From Extensimonas soli (lineage in GTDB: Bacteria; Pseudomonadota; Gammaproteobacteria; Burkholderiales; Burkholderiaceae_C): a stretch of DNA of 64,000 bases. Within the stretch, counting starts at the first letter, position 1. The number at the start of each line of letters is the position of its first letter. The position numbers were made by a program, and so were the translations under genes. Under the pieces are notes generated by a model, which was not told where the DNA came from, did no database searches, and saw nothing but the letters and a program-made list of their open reading frames with translations. Shown in pieces: positions 41,087 through 52,622 of this stretch. The stretch lies in the NCBI RefSeq assembly GCF_029211265.1, contig NZ_JARGEL010000011.1:124001-188000 (forward strand). The letters run 5' to 3'.

Positions 41087-41353
41087 TCAGAGCACTATTT
41101 GCACCAGAGGGTGCGAAGTCAGCGCGCGGTACAGGTCGTCGAGTTGCGTGCGGCTGGTGGCTGTGATGGTCAGCGTGATGCCGAGGTACTTGCCCGTGCG
41201 GCTATCGCGCAGGGCTACGCGGCTGGAGTCGAAGGAAGGGTCGAACCGCTGCGCGAGTTCAGTCACGGCGGCCACGAAGGCTTCGGACTTGGCGCCCATC
41301 ACCTTGATGGGGAAGGGCGCGGGGTAGGTCAGCAATGTGTCAGGATGGGCCAT
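41087..41353 (-). CDS. ybeD: YbeD/DUF493 family protein
   Basis: An 88-aa protein of the DUF493 family with an ACT-like fold, start at 41353 (MAHPDTLLTYPAPFPIKVMG). TGKYLGITLTITATSR and the C-terminal LYRALTSHPLVQIVL are the conserved parts. It nearly always precedes lipB in proteobacteria; a regulatory role near lipoate metabolism has been suggested but is not established. It diverges from the ATP synthase operon over about 215 bp. Confidence 0.9.
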   Translation of the reverse strand: MAHPDTLLTYPAPFPIKVMGAKSEAFVAAVTELAQRFDPSFDSSRVALRDSRTGKYLGITLTITATSRTQLDDLYRALTSHPLVQIVL

Positions 41354-41513
41354 GCTCGGAGGGGATTTGTGACAGGTGCAAGCTTGCTGGCAGTGCAAAA
41401 TAGTCGCCTGCACGCGGCAGAGTGACCGCAAAAACGGTGTCGACTGCCTGCCGCAATCACAAGGGCTTTGCGCAGCGGCAGCCAGCAGCTTCCAGAGCCC
41501 TCAGGGTTTTACC

Positions 41514-41519
41514 TATAAT
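41514..41519 (+). promoter_or_regulatory. Probable -10 element of the ATP synthase operon
   Basis: A perfect TATAAT lies 49 bp before the atpI start in the gap divergent from ybeD. The -35 region at the proper distance is weak (TTCCAG about 19 bp upstream). Confidence 0.5.
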
Positions 41520-41567
41520 GGGGGGCTTTGTGAATTTTATCGATCTGTAATCTGGGTGCCATCCAAT

Positions 41568-42041
41568 ATGACAACAATCGCACCCGAAGATGCAGATGAA
41601 GCCCAGGAGCAGGACTTCAAGCCCCTGTCGGCCCAAGAAGCCGCGCAGTGGCGCAGCCGCCATCCTCCGGTATCCTTGTGGAGTTTGGTGGCGGGGCAGG
41701 CGTTGACGGGGGGGCTCGTGGCCTTGCTTGTCTGGCTGGTAAGCGGCAATGTCCAGGCGGGCTGGTCGGCGTTGTATGGTGCGTTTGCGGTGGTGGCCCC
41801 TGCGGCCCTGCTGGTGCGCGGCATATCGCGCCGTTCAGCGGCCGGGACTGCGAGCGCGGTCATGGCGCGGTTCTTCGGCTGGGAGCTGGTCAAGATCATC
41901 GTCTCGGTCGCCCTGCTGCTGGCGGCGCCCAGGCTGGTGCCGGACTTGAGCTGGCTGGCCCTGCTGCTGGGTATGGTGGTCACAATGAAAGCGTACTGGG
42001 TCGCCCTATGGGTGCGTCCCGGTGTTCGAGCAACCAATTGA
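41568..42041 (+). CDS. atpI: ATP synthase subunit I (AtpI)
   Basis: Small inner-membrane protein of 157 aa that helps assemble the c-ring. After an acidic N-terminal tail there are four predicted membrane helices: LVAGQALTGGLVALLVWLVS, GWSALYGAFAVVAPAALLV, FGWELVKIIVSVALLLAA and LLLGMVVTMKAYWVAL. It is first in the atp operon, 21 bp before atpB. An open frame continues upstream, but the ATG at 41568 follows the -10 box at a sensible distance. Confidence 0.9.
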   Translation: MTTIAPEDADEAQEQDFKPLSAQEAAQWRSRHPPVSLWSLVAGQALTGGLVALLVWLVSGNVQAGWSALYGAFAVVAPAALLVRGISRRSAAGTASAVMARFFGWELVKIIVSVALLLAAPRLVPDLSWLALLLGMVVTMKAYWVALWVRPGVRATN

Positions 42042-42062
42042 TATCGAGGGAAGAGTCGTCCG

Positions 42063-43278
<1,216 letters not shown>

Positions 43279-43311
43279 TCCCGTTCAACGCCACTACAGA
43301 AAGGTGTTGCC

Positions 43312-43782
43312 GTGAGTATCAACGCGACACTGTTCTTTCAGGCCATCGTTTTCTTGATCCTTGTGTGGTTCACGATGAAATTCGTGTGGCCACCGATCGC
43401 CAAGGCGCTGGATGAAAGAGCACAGAAAATCGCCGATGGCCTCGCTGCCGCCGATCGTGCCAAGTCCGAGTTGACCGCTGCCAACCAGCGCGTCGAAAAG
43501 GAACTGGCACAGGCGCGCAACGAGTCTGCCACGCGCCTGGCCGACGCAGAGCGTCTGGCACAGTCCATCATCGAGCAAGCCAAAGCACGCGCCAGCGAAG
43601 AAGGCAACAAGATCGTTGCCGCAGCGCAGGCCGAGGCGGAGCAGCAGGCCATCCGTGCCCGCGAGGCTCTGCGCGACCAGGTGGCGGCGCTGGCCGTCAA
43701 AGGTGCCGAACAGATCCTGCGCAAAGAAGTCGATGCCACGGTGCATGCCGACTTGCTGAACCGCTTGAAGACCGAGCTGTAA
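43312..43782 (+). CDS. atpF: F1Fo ATP synthase subunit b
   Basis: Peripheral stalk subunit of 156 aa with a GTG start ([20 protein letters not shown], one membrane helix) followed by a long charged coiled coil (about residues 30-150; [20 protein letters not shown]). Length equals the E. coli protein. It lies 33 bp after atpE and 10 bp before atpH. Confidence 0.96.
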   Translation: MSINATLFFQAIVFLILVWFTMKFVWPPIAKALDERAQKIADGLAAADRAKSELTAANQRVEKELAQARNESATRLADAERLAQSIIEQAKARASEEGNKIVAAAQAEAEQQAIRAREALRDQVAALAVKGAEQILRKEVDATVHADLLNRLKTEL

Positions 43783-43792
43783 GGGGACACAG

Positions 43793-44332
43793 ATGGCAGA
43801 ACTCGCCACCATCGCCCGTCCCTACGCCGAAGCCTTGCTCAAGGCGGCCGTCGAGACGGGCGCCGACCTCGATGGCACGGCCGCCTTGGTCGAAGAGCTG
43901 GCGGCGATCGCCGCCAACCCCCATGTGCAGCAGCTGGCCGAAAGCCCGAAAGTCACGGACGAGCAGGTTTACGACCTCTTTGCCGGCGTGGCACGCTCTG
44001 CGCTGCCGCAACTTGCGCAGAATTTTTTGCGCACGCTGATTGCCAACGGTCGCCTGCCAGCCTTGCCCGAGATCGCCGCGCAATTGCGCGCCCGCGTGAA
44101 CGAGCACAAAGGCAGTTCGGATGCAATCGTCCACAGCGCCTTTCCCATAGACGAGGCAGCGTTGGCCGATTTGACAGCGACACTCGAAAAGCGTTTCGGA
44201 CGCAAGCTGAACCTCAGTGTGCAGCTTGATCCTGCGCTCATCGGCGGCATTCGCGTAGTGGTGGGCGACGAGGTGCTCGACACTTCGGTCAAGGCCCGTC
44301 TTGAACAAATGAAAGCGGCCCTCACCGCCTGA
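43793..44332 (+). CDS. atpH: F1Fo ATP synthase subunit delta
   Basis: Stalk subunit linking b to the F1 head, 179 aa. The N-terminal helical domain begins [19 protein letters not shown], and [18 protein letters not shown] lies in the middle. The C-terminal signature is [21 protein letters not shown], the characteristic delta motif. Located between atpF and atpA as in most bacteria. Confidence 0.96.
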   Translation: MAELATIARPYAEALLKAAVETGADLDGTAALVEELAAIAANPHVQQLAESPKVTDEQVYDLFAGVARSALPQLAQNFLRTLIANGRLPALPEIAAQLRARVNEHKGSSDAIVHSAFPIDEAALADLTATLEKRFGRKLNLSVQLDPALIGGIRVVVGDEVLDTSVKARLEQMKAALTA

Positions 44333-44372
44333 AGCGCGGTGGGATCAGGCTCAACCAAGGAAGGAAAGAGTC

Positions 44373-45926
44373 ATGCAACTCAATCCCGCAGAAATATCTG
44401 AACTCATCAAAAGCCGCATCGAGGGCTTGGCTGCGCATGCCGACATTCGCAACCAGGGCGTCGTGGTGTCCGTCTCCGACGGCATCGTGCGCGTGCATGG
44501 CCTCTCTGACGCCATGCAAGGCGAAATGCTGGAATTCCCCCCCACGCCCGGCGGCGCGCCCTCCTACGGCCTGGCCCTGAACCTCGAGCGCGACTCGGTC
44601 GGTGCGGTGATTCTGGGTGAGTACGAGCACATCTCCGAAGGCGACACCGTCAAATGCACGGGCCGCATTCTGGAAGTGCCCGTGGGCCCCGAACTCGTGG
44701 GCCGCGTGGTCAATGCGCTGGGGCAGCCGATCGACGGCAAAGGCCCGATCGACGCCAAGCTTACCGACGTGATCGAAAAGGTCGCGCCCGGCGTGATCGC
44801 GCGCCAGTCGGTGGACCAGCCGCTGCAAACCGGCCTCAAGTCCATCGACTCGATGGTGCCTATCGGCCGCGGCCAGCGCGAGTTGATCATCGGCGACCGC
44901 CAGACCGGCAAAACGGCCGTGGCCGTGGATGCGATCCTCGCGCAAAAGGGCCAGGGCGTGACCTGTATCTACGTCGCGATCGGCCAAAAGGCTTCGTCGA
45001 TCAAGAACGTGGTGCGCGCCCTCGAGCAAGCGGGCGCGATGGAATACACCATCGTCGTTGCGGCATCGGCCTCTGAATCCGCCGCCATGCAATACGTCGC
45101 CGCCTATTCGGGCTGCACCATGGGCGAATACTTCCGCGACCGTGGCGAAGACGCGCTGATCATTTATGACGACCTGTCCAAGCAGGCCGTGGCCTACCGC
45201 CAGGTGTCGCTGCTGCTGCGCCGCCCGCCGGGCCGCGAAGCCTTCCCCGGCGACGTTTTCTATCTCCACAGCCGCCTGCTCGAGCGCGCCGCGCGCGTCA
45301 ACGCCGACTACGTCGAAGCCTTCACCAAAGGCGCGGTCAAGGGTAAGACGGGTTCGCTCACGGCGCTGCCCATCATCGAGACGCAAGCCGGTGACGTGTC
45401 CGCGTTCGTGCCGACCAACGTGATCTCGATCACCGACGGTCAGATCTTTCTCGAAACCAATCTGTTCAACGCGGGCATTCGCCCTGCCATCAATGCCGGC
45501 ATCTCCGTGTCGCGCGTCGGTGGTGCGGCGCAGACCAAGCTGATCAAAAGTCTGTCCGGCGGTATCCGTACCGACTTGGCGCAGTACCGCGAACTGGCCG
45601 CGTTCGCGCAGTTCGCCTCCGACCTCGATGAAGCCACGCGCAAGCAGCTCGACCGGGGCGCGCGCGTGACCGAGCTGCTCAAGCAGGCGCAATACAGCCC
45701 GCTGCCGATCTCGCTGATGGGGGCTTCGCTGTTTGCGGTCAACAAGGGCTTTCTTGACGACGTCGATGTCAAGAAGGTGCTCGAGTTCGAACATGGCCTG
45801 CACCAGTTCCTGCAAACCAGCCACGCCGCCCTATTGGCCAAGCTCGAGAAGGACAAGGCCATGGACAAGGACGCCGAGGCCGAATTGACTGCCGCCCTCA
45901 CGGCATTCAAAAAGTCCTTCGCCTGA
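44373..45926 (+). CDS. atpA: F1Fo ATP synthase subunit alpha
   Basis: Non-catalytic nucleotide-binding subunit of F1, 517 aa. The P-loop is [13 protein letters not shown] (about residue 174). [43 protein letters not shown] and the F1 signature-like [17 protein letters not shown] are all present. Helix [20 protein letters not shown] follows. The start has an AAGGAAAG ribosome site. Confidence 0.98.
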   Translation: MQLNPAEISELIKSRIEGLAAHADIRNQGVVVSVSDGIVRVHGLSDAMQGEMLEFPPTPGGAPSYGLALNLERDSVGAVILGEYEHISEGDTVKCTGRILEVPVGPELVGRVVNALGQPIDGKGPIDAKLTDVIEKVAPGVIARQSVDQPLQTGLKSIDSMVPIGRGQRELIIGDRQTGKTAVAVDAILAQKGQGVTCIYVAIGQKASSIKNVVRALEQAGAMEYTIVVAASASESAAMQYVAAYSGCTMGEYFRDRGEDALIIYDDLSKQAVAYRQVSLLLRRPPGREAFPGDVFYLHSRLLERAARVNADYVEAFTKGAVKGKTGSLTALPIIETQAGDVSAFVPTNVISITDGQIFLETNLFNAGIRPAINAGISVSRVGGAAQTKLIKSLSGGIRTDLAQYRELAAFAQFASDLDEATRKQLDRGARVTELLKQAQYSPLPISLMGASLFAVNKGFLDDVDVKKVLEFEHGLHQFLQTSHAALLAKLEKDKAMDKDAEAELTAALTAFKKSFA

Positions 45927-45994
45927 CCTATAAACCTTGTGGGGCGCAGCAGTAGCCAAGCGCACGCTCCGTCCCCAACCAACGAGGAACTGAT

Positions 45995-48329
<2,335 letters not shown>

Positions 48330-48400
48330 TCCGGCGCGGGAGGCTTGGCTTTGGCCAGGCAGCCCAAGTCCGACGAACCCCCTAGGCTTTTGCAGGAGCA

Positions 48401-48820
48401 ATGATGAATACCATCCACGTCGATGTGGTCAGTGCGGAAGAATCCATTTTTGCCGGCGAGGCGCGCTTCATCGCGCTGCCCGGCGAGATGGGCGAGTTGG
48501 GCATCTACCCGCGCCACACACCGCTGATCACGCGCATCAAGCCCGGCTCGGTGCGCATAGAGATGGACAACGGTGAGGAAGAGTTCGTTTTCGTGGCGGG
48601 TGGCATTCTCGAAGTGCAACCCGATTGCGTGACCGTGCTCTCCGATACCGCGATCCGTGGCAGGGATTTGGACGAAGAAAAGGCCAACGAAGCCCGGCGC
48701 GCCGCCGAAGAAGCCGTCAAGAACGCCAAGAGCGAGCTCGATCTGGCCAAGGCGCAGGCGGAACTCGCAGTCATGGCGGCGCAACTCGCCGCGCTGCGCA
48801 AATACCGTCAGAAAAAATGA
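48401..48820 (+). CDS. atpC: F1Fo ATP synthase subunit epsilon
   Basis: Regulatory rotor subunit, 139 aa (or 138 from the second ATG). The N-terminal beta sandwich includes [37 protein letters not shown] and [18 protein letters not shown]; the C-terminal helical hairpin is Ala/Glu/Lys-rich. Last gene of the atp operon, 71 bp after atpD. A weak hairpin with a T-run follows at 48881-48907. Confidence 0.96.
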   Translation: MMNTIHVDVVSAEESIFAGEARFIALPGEMGELGIYPRHTPLITRIKPGSVRIEMDNGEEEFVFVAGGILEVQPDCVTVLSDTAIRGRDLDEEKANEARRAAEEAVKNAKSELDLAKAQAELAVMAAQLAALRKYRQKK

Positions 48821-48880
48821 AGGTGCCGCGCGCACCGTGGCCGCGCAATGGCCAGGTGCTGCGCGCAATCCAAAAAATCC

Positions 48881-48907
48881 AGCGCGGCACGTTCCGGGCT
48901 TTTTTTT
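48881..48907 (+). terminator. Possible terminator after the ATP synthase operon
   Basis: AGCGCGG and CCGGGCT form an imperfect stem followed by eight T residues. It lies 60 bp after atpC and directly before the next small gene. Confidence 0.45.
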
Positions 48908-48930
48908 CGGCGCCGCACGAAGCCCATTTC

Positions 48931-49371
48931 ATGTCCATGGCCGCCATCCACATCACCGACATCGAGGCGGCGATCAATTACTGGCGCGCGCACGCCCCCG
49001 CCGACGGGAGCGGCACGCTCGCGCCCGCCACGCGCGCCCTGGCCGAGGTGTATGCGGGCATGGTGTTCCGCCATGAAGAGGACGTTGATGAAAGAGTGCT
49101 GACGCCGCAGGCGCTGGCCGCGTGGCTGGCTTGGTATGCGAGCACGCCCGACACGCCCTGCATTGCCATTTGCTCCACCAGCCAGGGTGATGCGAGCTGC
49201 AAAGGATGCGGCCGCACCTTCGAAGAAGTGCAGCGCTGGACGGAAATGAGCGCCGCCGAAAAGCGCGGTGTCTGGCGGCGCATCACGCGCGAGCATACGG
49301 CCTGGCGCTTCAACCGTTATGCCGAGCGCGCAGGTGGGACATCGCATGATGCCCCACCGCAGGGGGCGTAG
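48931..49371 (+). CDS. DUF3717-DUF1289 two-domain protein
   Basis: A 146-aa protein with two recognisable small domains. Residues about 4-70 (IHITDIEAAINYWRAHAPAD, LAPATRALAEVYAGMVF) match the DUF3717 pattern of Burkholderiales. Residues about 85-130 (CIAICSTSQGDASCKGCGRT, FEEVQRWTEMSAAEKRGVWR) match the DUF1289 cysteine motif, thought to bind metal or a cluster. Function unknown. The ATG at 48931 is chosen because it begins at the DUF3717 domain; another ATG lies two codons downstream. It follows atpC by 110 bp. Confidence 0.75.
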   Translation: MSMAAIHITDIEAAINYWRAHAPADGSGTLAPATRALAEVYAGMVFRHEEDVDERVLTPQALAAWLAWYASTPDTPCIAICSTSQGDASCKGCGRTFEEVQRWTEMSAAEKRGVWRRITREHTAWRFNRYAERAGGTSHDAPPQGA

Positions 49372-49819
49372 CTGCGAAGCCGGTGAAAAAATTCCCTCGC
49401 CACCGGAAAACGCCTTCGGTACCGCCCTCGACAAACGCGAAACTAGTGTAGTGTTTGATGCTTGATGCGACAAATAAAACCGATGGATTTTTGGTCTGGG
49501 CAAGGCGCAAACCGCAGCGATACCGGGTGGTATCGCGAGGATTTGCAACGCGGCCCGGGCCGAAAAGACGCGGTTTTATGTCGCAGATAGCGTCGAACAC
49601 TACACTAGCCCGGCTGGCCGTTTCGCCATCCTTGCGCGCGCTCATGCAGGCGGGAGGGTCGGGAGGATGCGCGGCATCTTTCCAGAGCCAAAGACGGCCC
49701 CTTCTTTTCGCTCGGGATGTCTTGTCTCGTCATGCGTGCGCAGTTACGATGCCAGTCCCACGGCTTGGCTCTGGGACAGTCGCCAATGTTCGCGGGTTTT
49801 TCTAAAGGAAGGGTGAGCC
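49372..49819. other. 448-bp stretch without a gene
   Basis: Contains palindromic element B copy 2 (49446-49605), then about 210 bp with no convincing coding frame that must hold the promoter of the DUF2934 gene. A ribosome site AAGGAAGG lies about 10 bp before that gene's ATG. Open frames here follow the repeat and have no recognisable protein features. Confidence 0.7.
49446..49605. mobile_element. Palindromic element B, copy 2 (complete)
   Basis: A 160-bp element flanked by TA at 49444-49445 and 49606-49607. Terminal inverted repeats are GTGTAGTGTTTGATGC and GTGTAGTGTTCGACGC (two mismatches), with subterminal inverted TAAAACCG motifs. The core is nearly identical to 19189-19333. No coding capacity. 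TA duplication and termini are consistent with a MITE of an IS630/Tc1-mariner-like transposon; the transposase is not in the window. Confidence 0.8.
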
Positions 49820-50110
49820 ATGACAAAAGCCATTGTTTCAGCGCCGAAGGCCAGGAAGGCAGCCGAGGCGGGTTCCGTTGCTGTGCGCAGTGCGAGTGCC
49901 TCGCGCAAGCCGGTGGCAGAACGTGCCAAGAAGCCCCGCACTTCGCGCGCCCTGTCTTTGCCCGCCGACTTGCACCACCGCTATGTTGCCGAGGCGGCTT
50001 ATTTCATCGCCGAGCAGCGGGGCTTTCAGGGGCGCTCGCCGGAAGAGGATTGGTTTGAGGCCGAAGGGCAAATCAAGAGCCTGTTTGCCGGCGGGGCAGT
50101 GGCGCACTGA
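49820..50110 (+). CDS. DUF2934 family small basic protein
   Basis: A 96-aa protein. The first 45 residues are a Lys/Arg/Ala-rich, probably disordered tail (SAPKARKAAEAGS, AERAKKPRTSRA). The C-terminal half is a DUF2934 domain: RYVAEAAYFIAEQRGFQGRS, then PEEDWFEAEGQI. The composition suggests a nucleic-acid- or envelope-associated role, but none is known. It has a good ribosome site and precedes the holin-like membrane gene by 40 bp. Confidence 0.8.
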   Translation: MTKAIVSAPKARKAAEAGSVAVRSASASRKPVAERAKKPRTSRALSLPADLHHRYVAEAAYFIAEQRGFQGRSPEEDWFEAEGQIKSLFAGGAVAH

Positions 50111-50150
50111 ACACCGCCCCAGTGCCGCGCCACGGTGCTATCCTTTGGGC

Positions 50151-50504
50151 ATGAAACTTCTTCTCCAATGGGTGCTCAGCGCGGTCGCGCTGCTGTGTGT
50201 GGCCTACCTTTACGGCGGGGTGCAGGTGCAGAGCTTTGGTGCGGCCTTGATCGCGTCCTTGGTGATCGGCTTGTTCAACGTGGTGTTGCGTCCTGTTCTG
50301 GTGCTGCTGACCTTGCCGGTGACCGTGCTCACGCTGGGGCTGTTCTTGTTCGTCATCAATGCGCTGCTGTTCTGGGCCGCGGCCTCCATCCTCGAAGGCT
50401 TTCACGTGAACGGCTTTGGCGCGGCGCTGTGGGGCTCGCTGCTGTATTCGCTGCTCGGATTGCTGATCCAGTCAGCGCTGGGCGGCCTGGTCCTTCGCAA
50501 GTAG
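50151..50504 (+). CDS. Phage-holin-4-superfamily / DUF360-type four-helix membrane protein
   Basis: A 117-aa inner-membrane protein with four hydrophobic helices: WVLSAVALLCVAYLYGG, FGAALIASLVIGLFNVVL, PVTVLTLGLFLFVINALLFW and ALWGSLLYSLLGLLIQ. RPVLVLLTLPVT between helices 2 and 3 is the family signature. Despite the family name these are usually chromosomal proteins of unknown function, not lysis holins; no phage genes lie nearby. Its last 33 bp overlap the convergent M48 protease gene. Confidence 0.87.
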   Translation: MKLLLQWVLSAVALLCVAYLYGGVQVQSFGAALIASLVIGLFNVVLRPVLVLLTLPVTVLTLGLFLFVINALLFWAAASILEGFHVNGFGAALWGSLLYSLLGLLIQSALGGLVLRK

Positions 50505-52031
50505 CTGCACGGCGCGCAGACGCGCGTCGATGATCGAAGCCTCTATGTAGTCCGCGCTGGCGCCGCTTTTGTGCGCGAGGTTTTGTGCCGCCTTGAGGCG
50601 GTCGACCGCGGCCGCATAGTCGTAGTGCGCCACGAAGGACTCGGCTTCGGCGCGTATCGCGCGCAGCGCTTGGCCCTGGGCCTGCCACGCGCTCGAGAGC
50701 AGTTGCCAGGCGGTGGCGTCGCGTGGGTGCGTGGTCACCCAGGTTTGCAGGCTTTCGGCCACGCCGGTCGCCTCGGCAGGGCGGCCGCTGCGCAGCCGGG
50801 CTTGTGCGCGCAGCAGCAGTTCGGGGCGTTTGTCGTGCGCCTTGGCTTCCGCCGCCGCGGGGAGTTGCTGCAGCGCGGCGCTGGGGTCGCCCGCAGCGAG
50901 CTCTATTTCCGCCGCCAGCAAATGTGCCTGGCGCAGCGCGCCGGCGTCGCCGCGCACGGCGTCGGCGAGCTGCCTGGCTCCGGTGCGCGCGCCGTCAAAG
51001 TCGCGCAACTGGCTGCTCGCGAGCGCCGTGGCGTACAGGGCCGCGGCGCGGCGCGCGAGCGGCAGGCTCGCAAAGCCGGGGCTTTTGGGTTCGGCCACGC
51101 GCTGGCGCAGCGCGTCGACGCCGGGGCTGGCGAGCACGCGCGCGCGCGCCGAGAGCATGGCGTGCTCGGTCGTGGGCGGCGGCAGGAAAAAGGTCAGGCC
51201 GGCGGACTGCAGGCGCGCCTGCATGTCCGCGATGCGCTGCGTGGTCAAGGGGTGCGTGCGCAGGTAGGGCCAGGCGCCGTTGTCGTTGAGGCGGTTCGCC
51301 TGCTGCAGCTTGTCGAACATGCTCACGAAGCCTTGCGGCGCAAAGCCTGCGGGTTGCATCAGCGTGTAGCCCATGCGGTCGGCCTCGCGTTCCATGTCGC
51401 GCGAGAAGTTGAGCTGGTTTTGCACCGCGAGCGCCTGCCCGCCCAGCACCAGCGCCTGCGTCGCGTCGGGGCTGCGCGAAGCCGCGAGCGCGCCCAGCAC
51501 CATCGCGGCGATCACGAGCGGCGTCTGCTGGCCCTGCTGCGTGATCAGGCGCGAAATGTGGCGTTGCGTGATGTGGCTGGTTTCGTGTGCCAAGACCGAA
51601 GCGAGCTCGTCGCGCGAAGTCACCACGCCGATCAGACCAAATTGCACGCCCATATAGCCGCCGGGCAGCGCAAAGGCGTTCACGGTGCGGTCGCGGATCA
51701 GGAGCAGCTCCCAGGCGAAGCGCTCGTCGATTTCGGGCGTGAGCTCGCCGAGCTTGCGCGCGGCGGCGAGCAGATCGTCCCAGATGCCCTGCACGTATTC
51801 ACCCAGCGTCGGGTCGTCGATGTAAGACGGGTCGCGGTAGATGTCGCGCACGATCATGTCGCCGAGTTGTCGCTCCTCGGCGACGGTGATGTCGCCGCCC
51901 TCGCCGAGCGCGGGCAGGCGCGTCTGCGCGGTCAAGGGCGGCGGCAGCGCAGCCCCTATCGCTACGATAAGAGAAGCTGCCAGTGCTTTATGGATAAAGG
52001 CTATAGCCCGATTTGGCTTGAAAATCTGCAT
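50472..52031 (-). CDS. M48-family periplasmic metalloprotease with TPR region (BepA-like)
   Basis: Periplasmic zinc protease resembling BepA/YfgC, which degrades or rescues stalled outer-membrane proteins such as LptD. From the ATG at 52031 it is 519 aa; an in-frame ATG at 52058 adds an Arg-rich [10 protein letters not shown] signal peptide ([20 protein letters not shown], then [16 protein letters not shown]) precedes the M48 domain: zinc motif HETSH at residues 149-153, third ligand in [11 protein letters not shown], and [14 protein letters not shown]. The C-terminal half is an Ala-rich TPR-like solenoid. Almost the whole signal peptide is encoded by a small dispersed repeat (51958-52020). 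Confidence 0.88.
   Translation of the reverse strand: MQIFKPNRAIAFIHKALAASLIVAIGAALPPPLTAQTRLPALGEGGDITVAEERQLGDMIVRDIYRDPSYIDDPTLGEYVQGIWDDLLAAARKLGELTPEIDERFAWELLLIRDRTVNAFALPGGYMGVQFGLIGVVTSRDELASVLAHETSHITQRHISRLITQQGQQTPLVIAAMVLGALAASRSPDATQALVLGGQALAVQNQLNFSRDMEREADRMGYTLMQPAGFAPQGFVSMFDKLQQANRLNDNGAWPYLRTHPLTTQRIADMQARLQSAGLTFFLPPPTTEHAMLSARARVLASPGVDALRQRVAEPKSPGFASLPLARRAAALYATALASSQLRDFDGARTGARQLADAVRGDAGALRQAHLLAAEIELAAGDPSAALQQLPAAAEAKAHDKRPELLLRAQARLRSGRPAEATGVAESLQTWVTTHPRDATAWQLLSSAWQAQGQALRAIRAEAESFVAHYDYAAAVDRLKAAQNLAHKSGASADYIEASIIDARLRAVQLLAKDQAAQR
51958..52020. repeat. Small dispersed repeat at the signal peptide of the M48 protease gene
   Basis: Contains AGAAGCTGCCAGTGCTTTAT and GGATAAAGGCTATAGCCCG. 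It shares the AGCTGCCAG(C/T)GCT core with 52363-52423 and 24576-24634, and the GGCTATAG end with 38365-38417. Read on the minus strand, it encodes the hydrophobic signal sequence. Confidence 0.55.
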
Positions 52032-52113
52032 AAAAACCGCACCGCGCCCTCGTGCCATGGGCGCCGGCCCGTATGATGCCAGCCCACGACGCTCCCTTGC
52101 CTTGTCCCCCGCC

Positions 52114-52602
52114 ATGTCCCCATTGACCCATTTCGACGCCCAAGGCCAGGCCCATATGGTCGATGTCGCGGCCAAGCCGGCGACGCACCGCATCGCCGTG
52201 GCCGGCGGGCGCATCCAGATGTTGCCCGAAACGCTTGCGCTGATCGAATCGGGCAGTGCGAAAAAAGGCGACGTGCTGGGCATTGCGCGCATCGCGGGCA
52301 TCCAGGCCGCGAAGAAGACGAGCGAGCTGATCCCGCTGTGCCATCCGCTGCCGCTCACGCGCGTTGCTATCGACTTCGAAGCTGCCAGCGCTCATGTGGC
52401 GGGCGCTATCGGCATATATTGCACTGCAACCGTGGAAACCGTGGGCCCCACGGGCGTGGAGATGGAGGCGCTTACCGCGGTGCAGGTGGCGCTGCTCACG
52501 ATTTACGACATGTGCAAGGCCGTGGATCGCGGCATGACGATCACCGACGTGCGCGTGCTCGAAAAGCACGGCGGCAAGTCGGGCAGCTTCGTCGCGCGCT
52601 GA
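52114..52602 (+). CDS. moaC: Cyclic pyranopterin monophosphate synthase
   Basis: Second step of molybdenum cofactor synthesis, converting the MoaA product to cyclic pyranopterin monophosphate. The ATG at 52114 gives 162 aa ([20 protein letters not shown]). Active-site motifs are [34 protein letters not shown] and [20 protein letters not shown] closes the protein. A stretch of about 14 residues ([14 protein letters not shown]) before CTATVE looks slightly longer than in relatives and coincides with a small-repeat-like sequence (52363-52423). It diverges from the M48 gene. Confidence 0.94.
   Translation: MSPLTHFDAQGQAHMVDVAAKPATHRIAVAGGRIQMLPETLALIESGSAKKGDVLGIARIAGIQAAKKTSELIPLCHPLPLTRVAIDFEAASAHVAGAIGIYCTATVETVGPTGVEMEALTAVQVALLTIYDMCKAVDRGMTITDVRVLEKHGGKSGSFVAR
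52363..52423. repeat. Small-repeat-like sequence within moaC
   Basis: GCTATCGACTTCGAAGCTGC followed by CAGCGCT and GGGCGCTATCGGCATATAT is collinear with the repeat at 51958-52020. It is read in frame in moaC. Similarity is partial. Confidence 0.4.
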
Positions 52603-52622
52603 AGCGCGGAGGCAGATAACGC

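Noticed and set aside
50151-50504. Phage remnant suggested by the holin-like family name
   Set aside because: The family is common on chromosomes and no phage genes, attachment sites or integrase are nearby.
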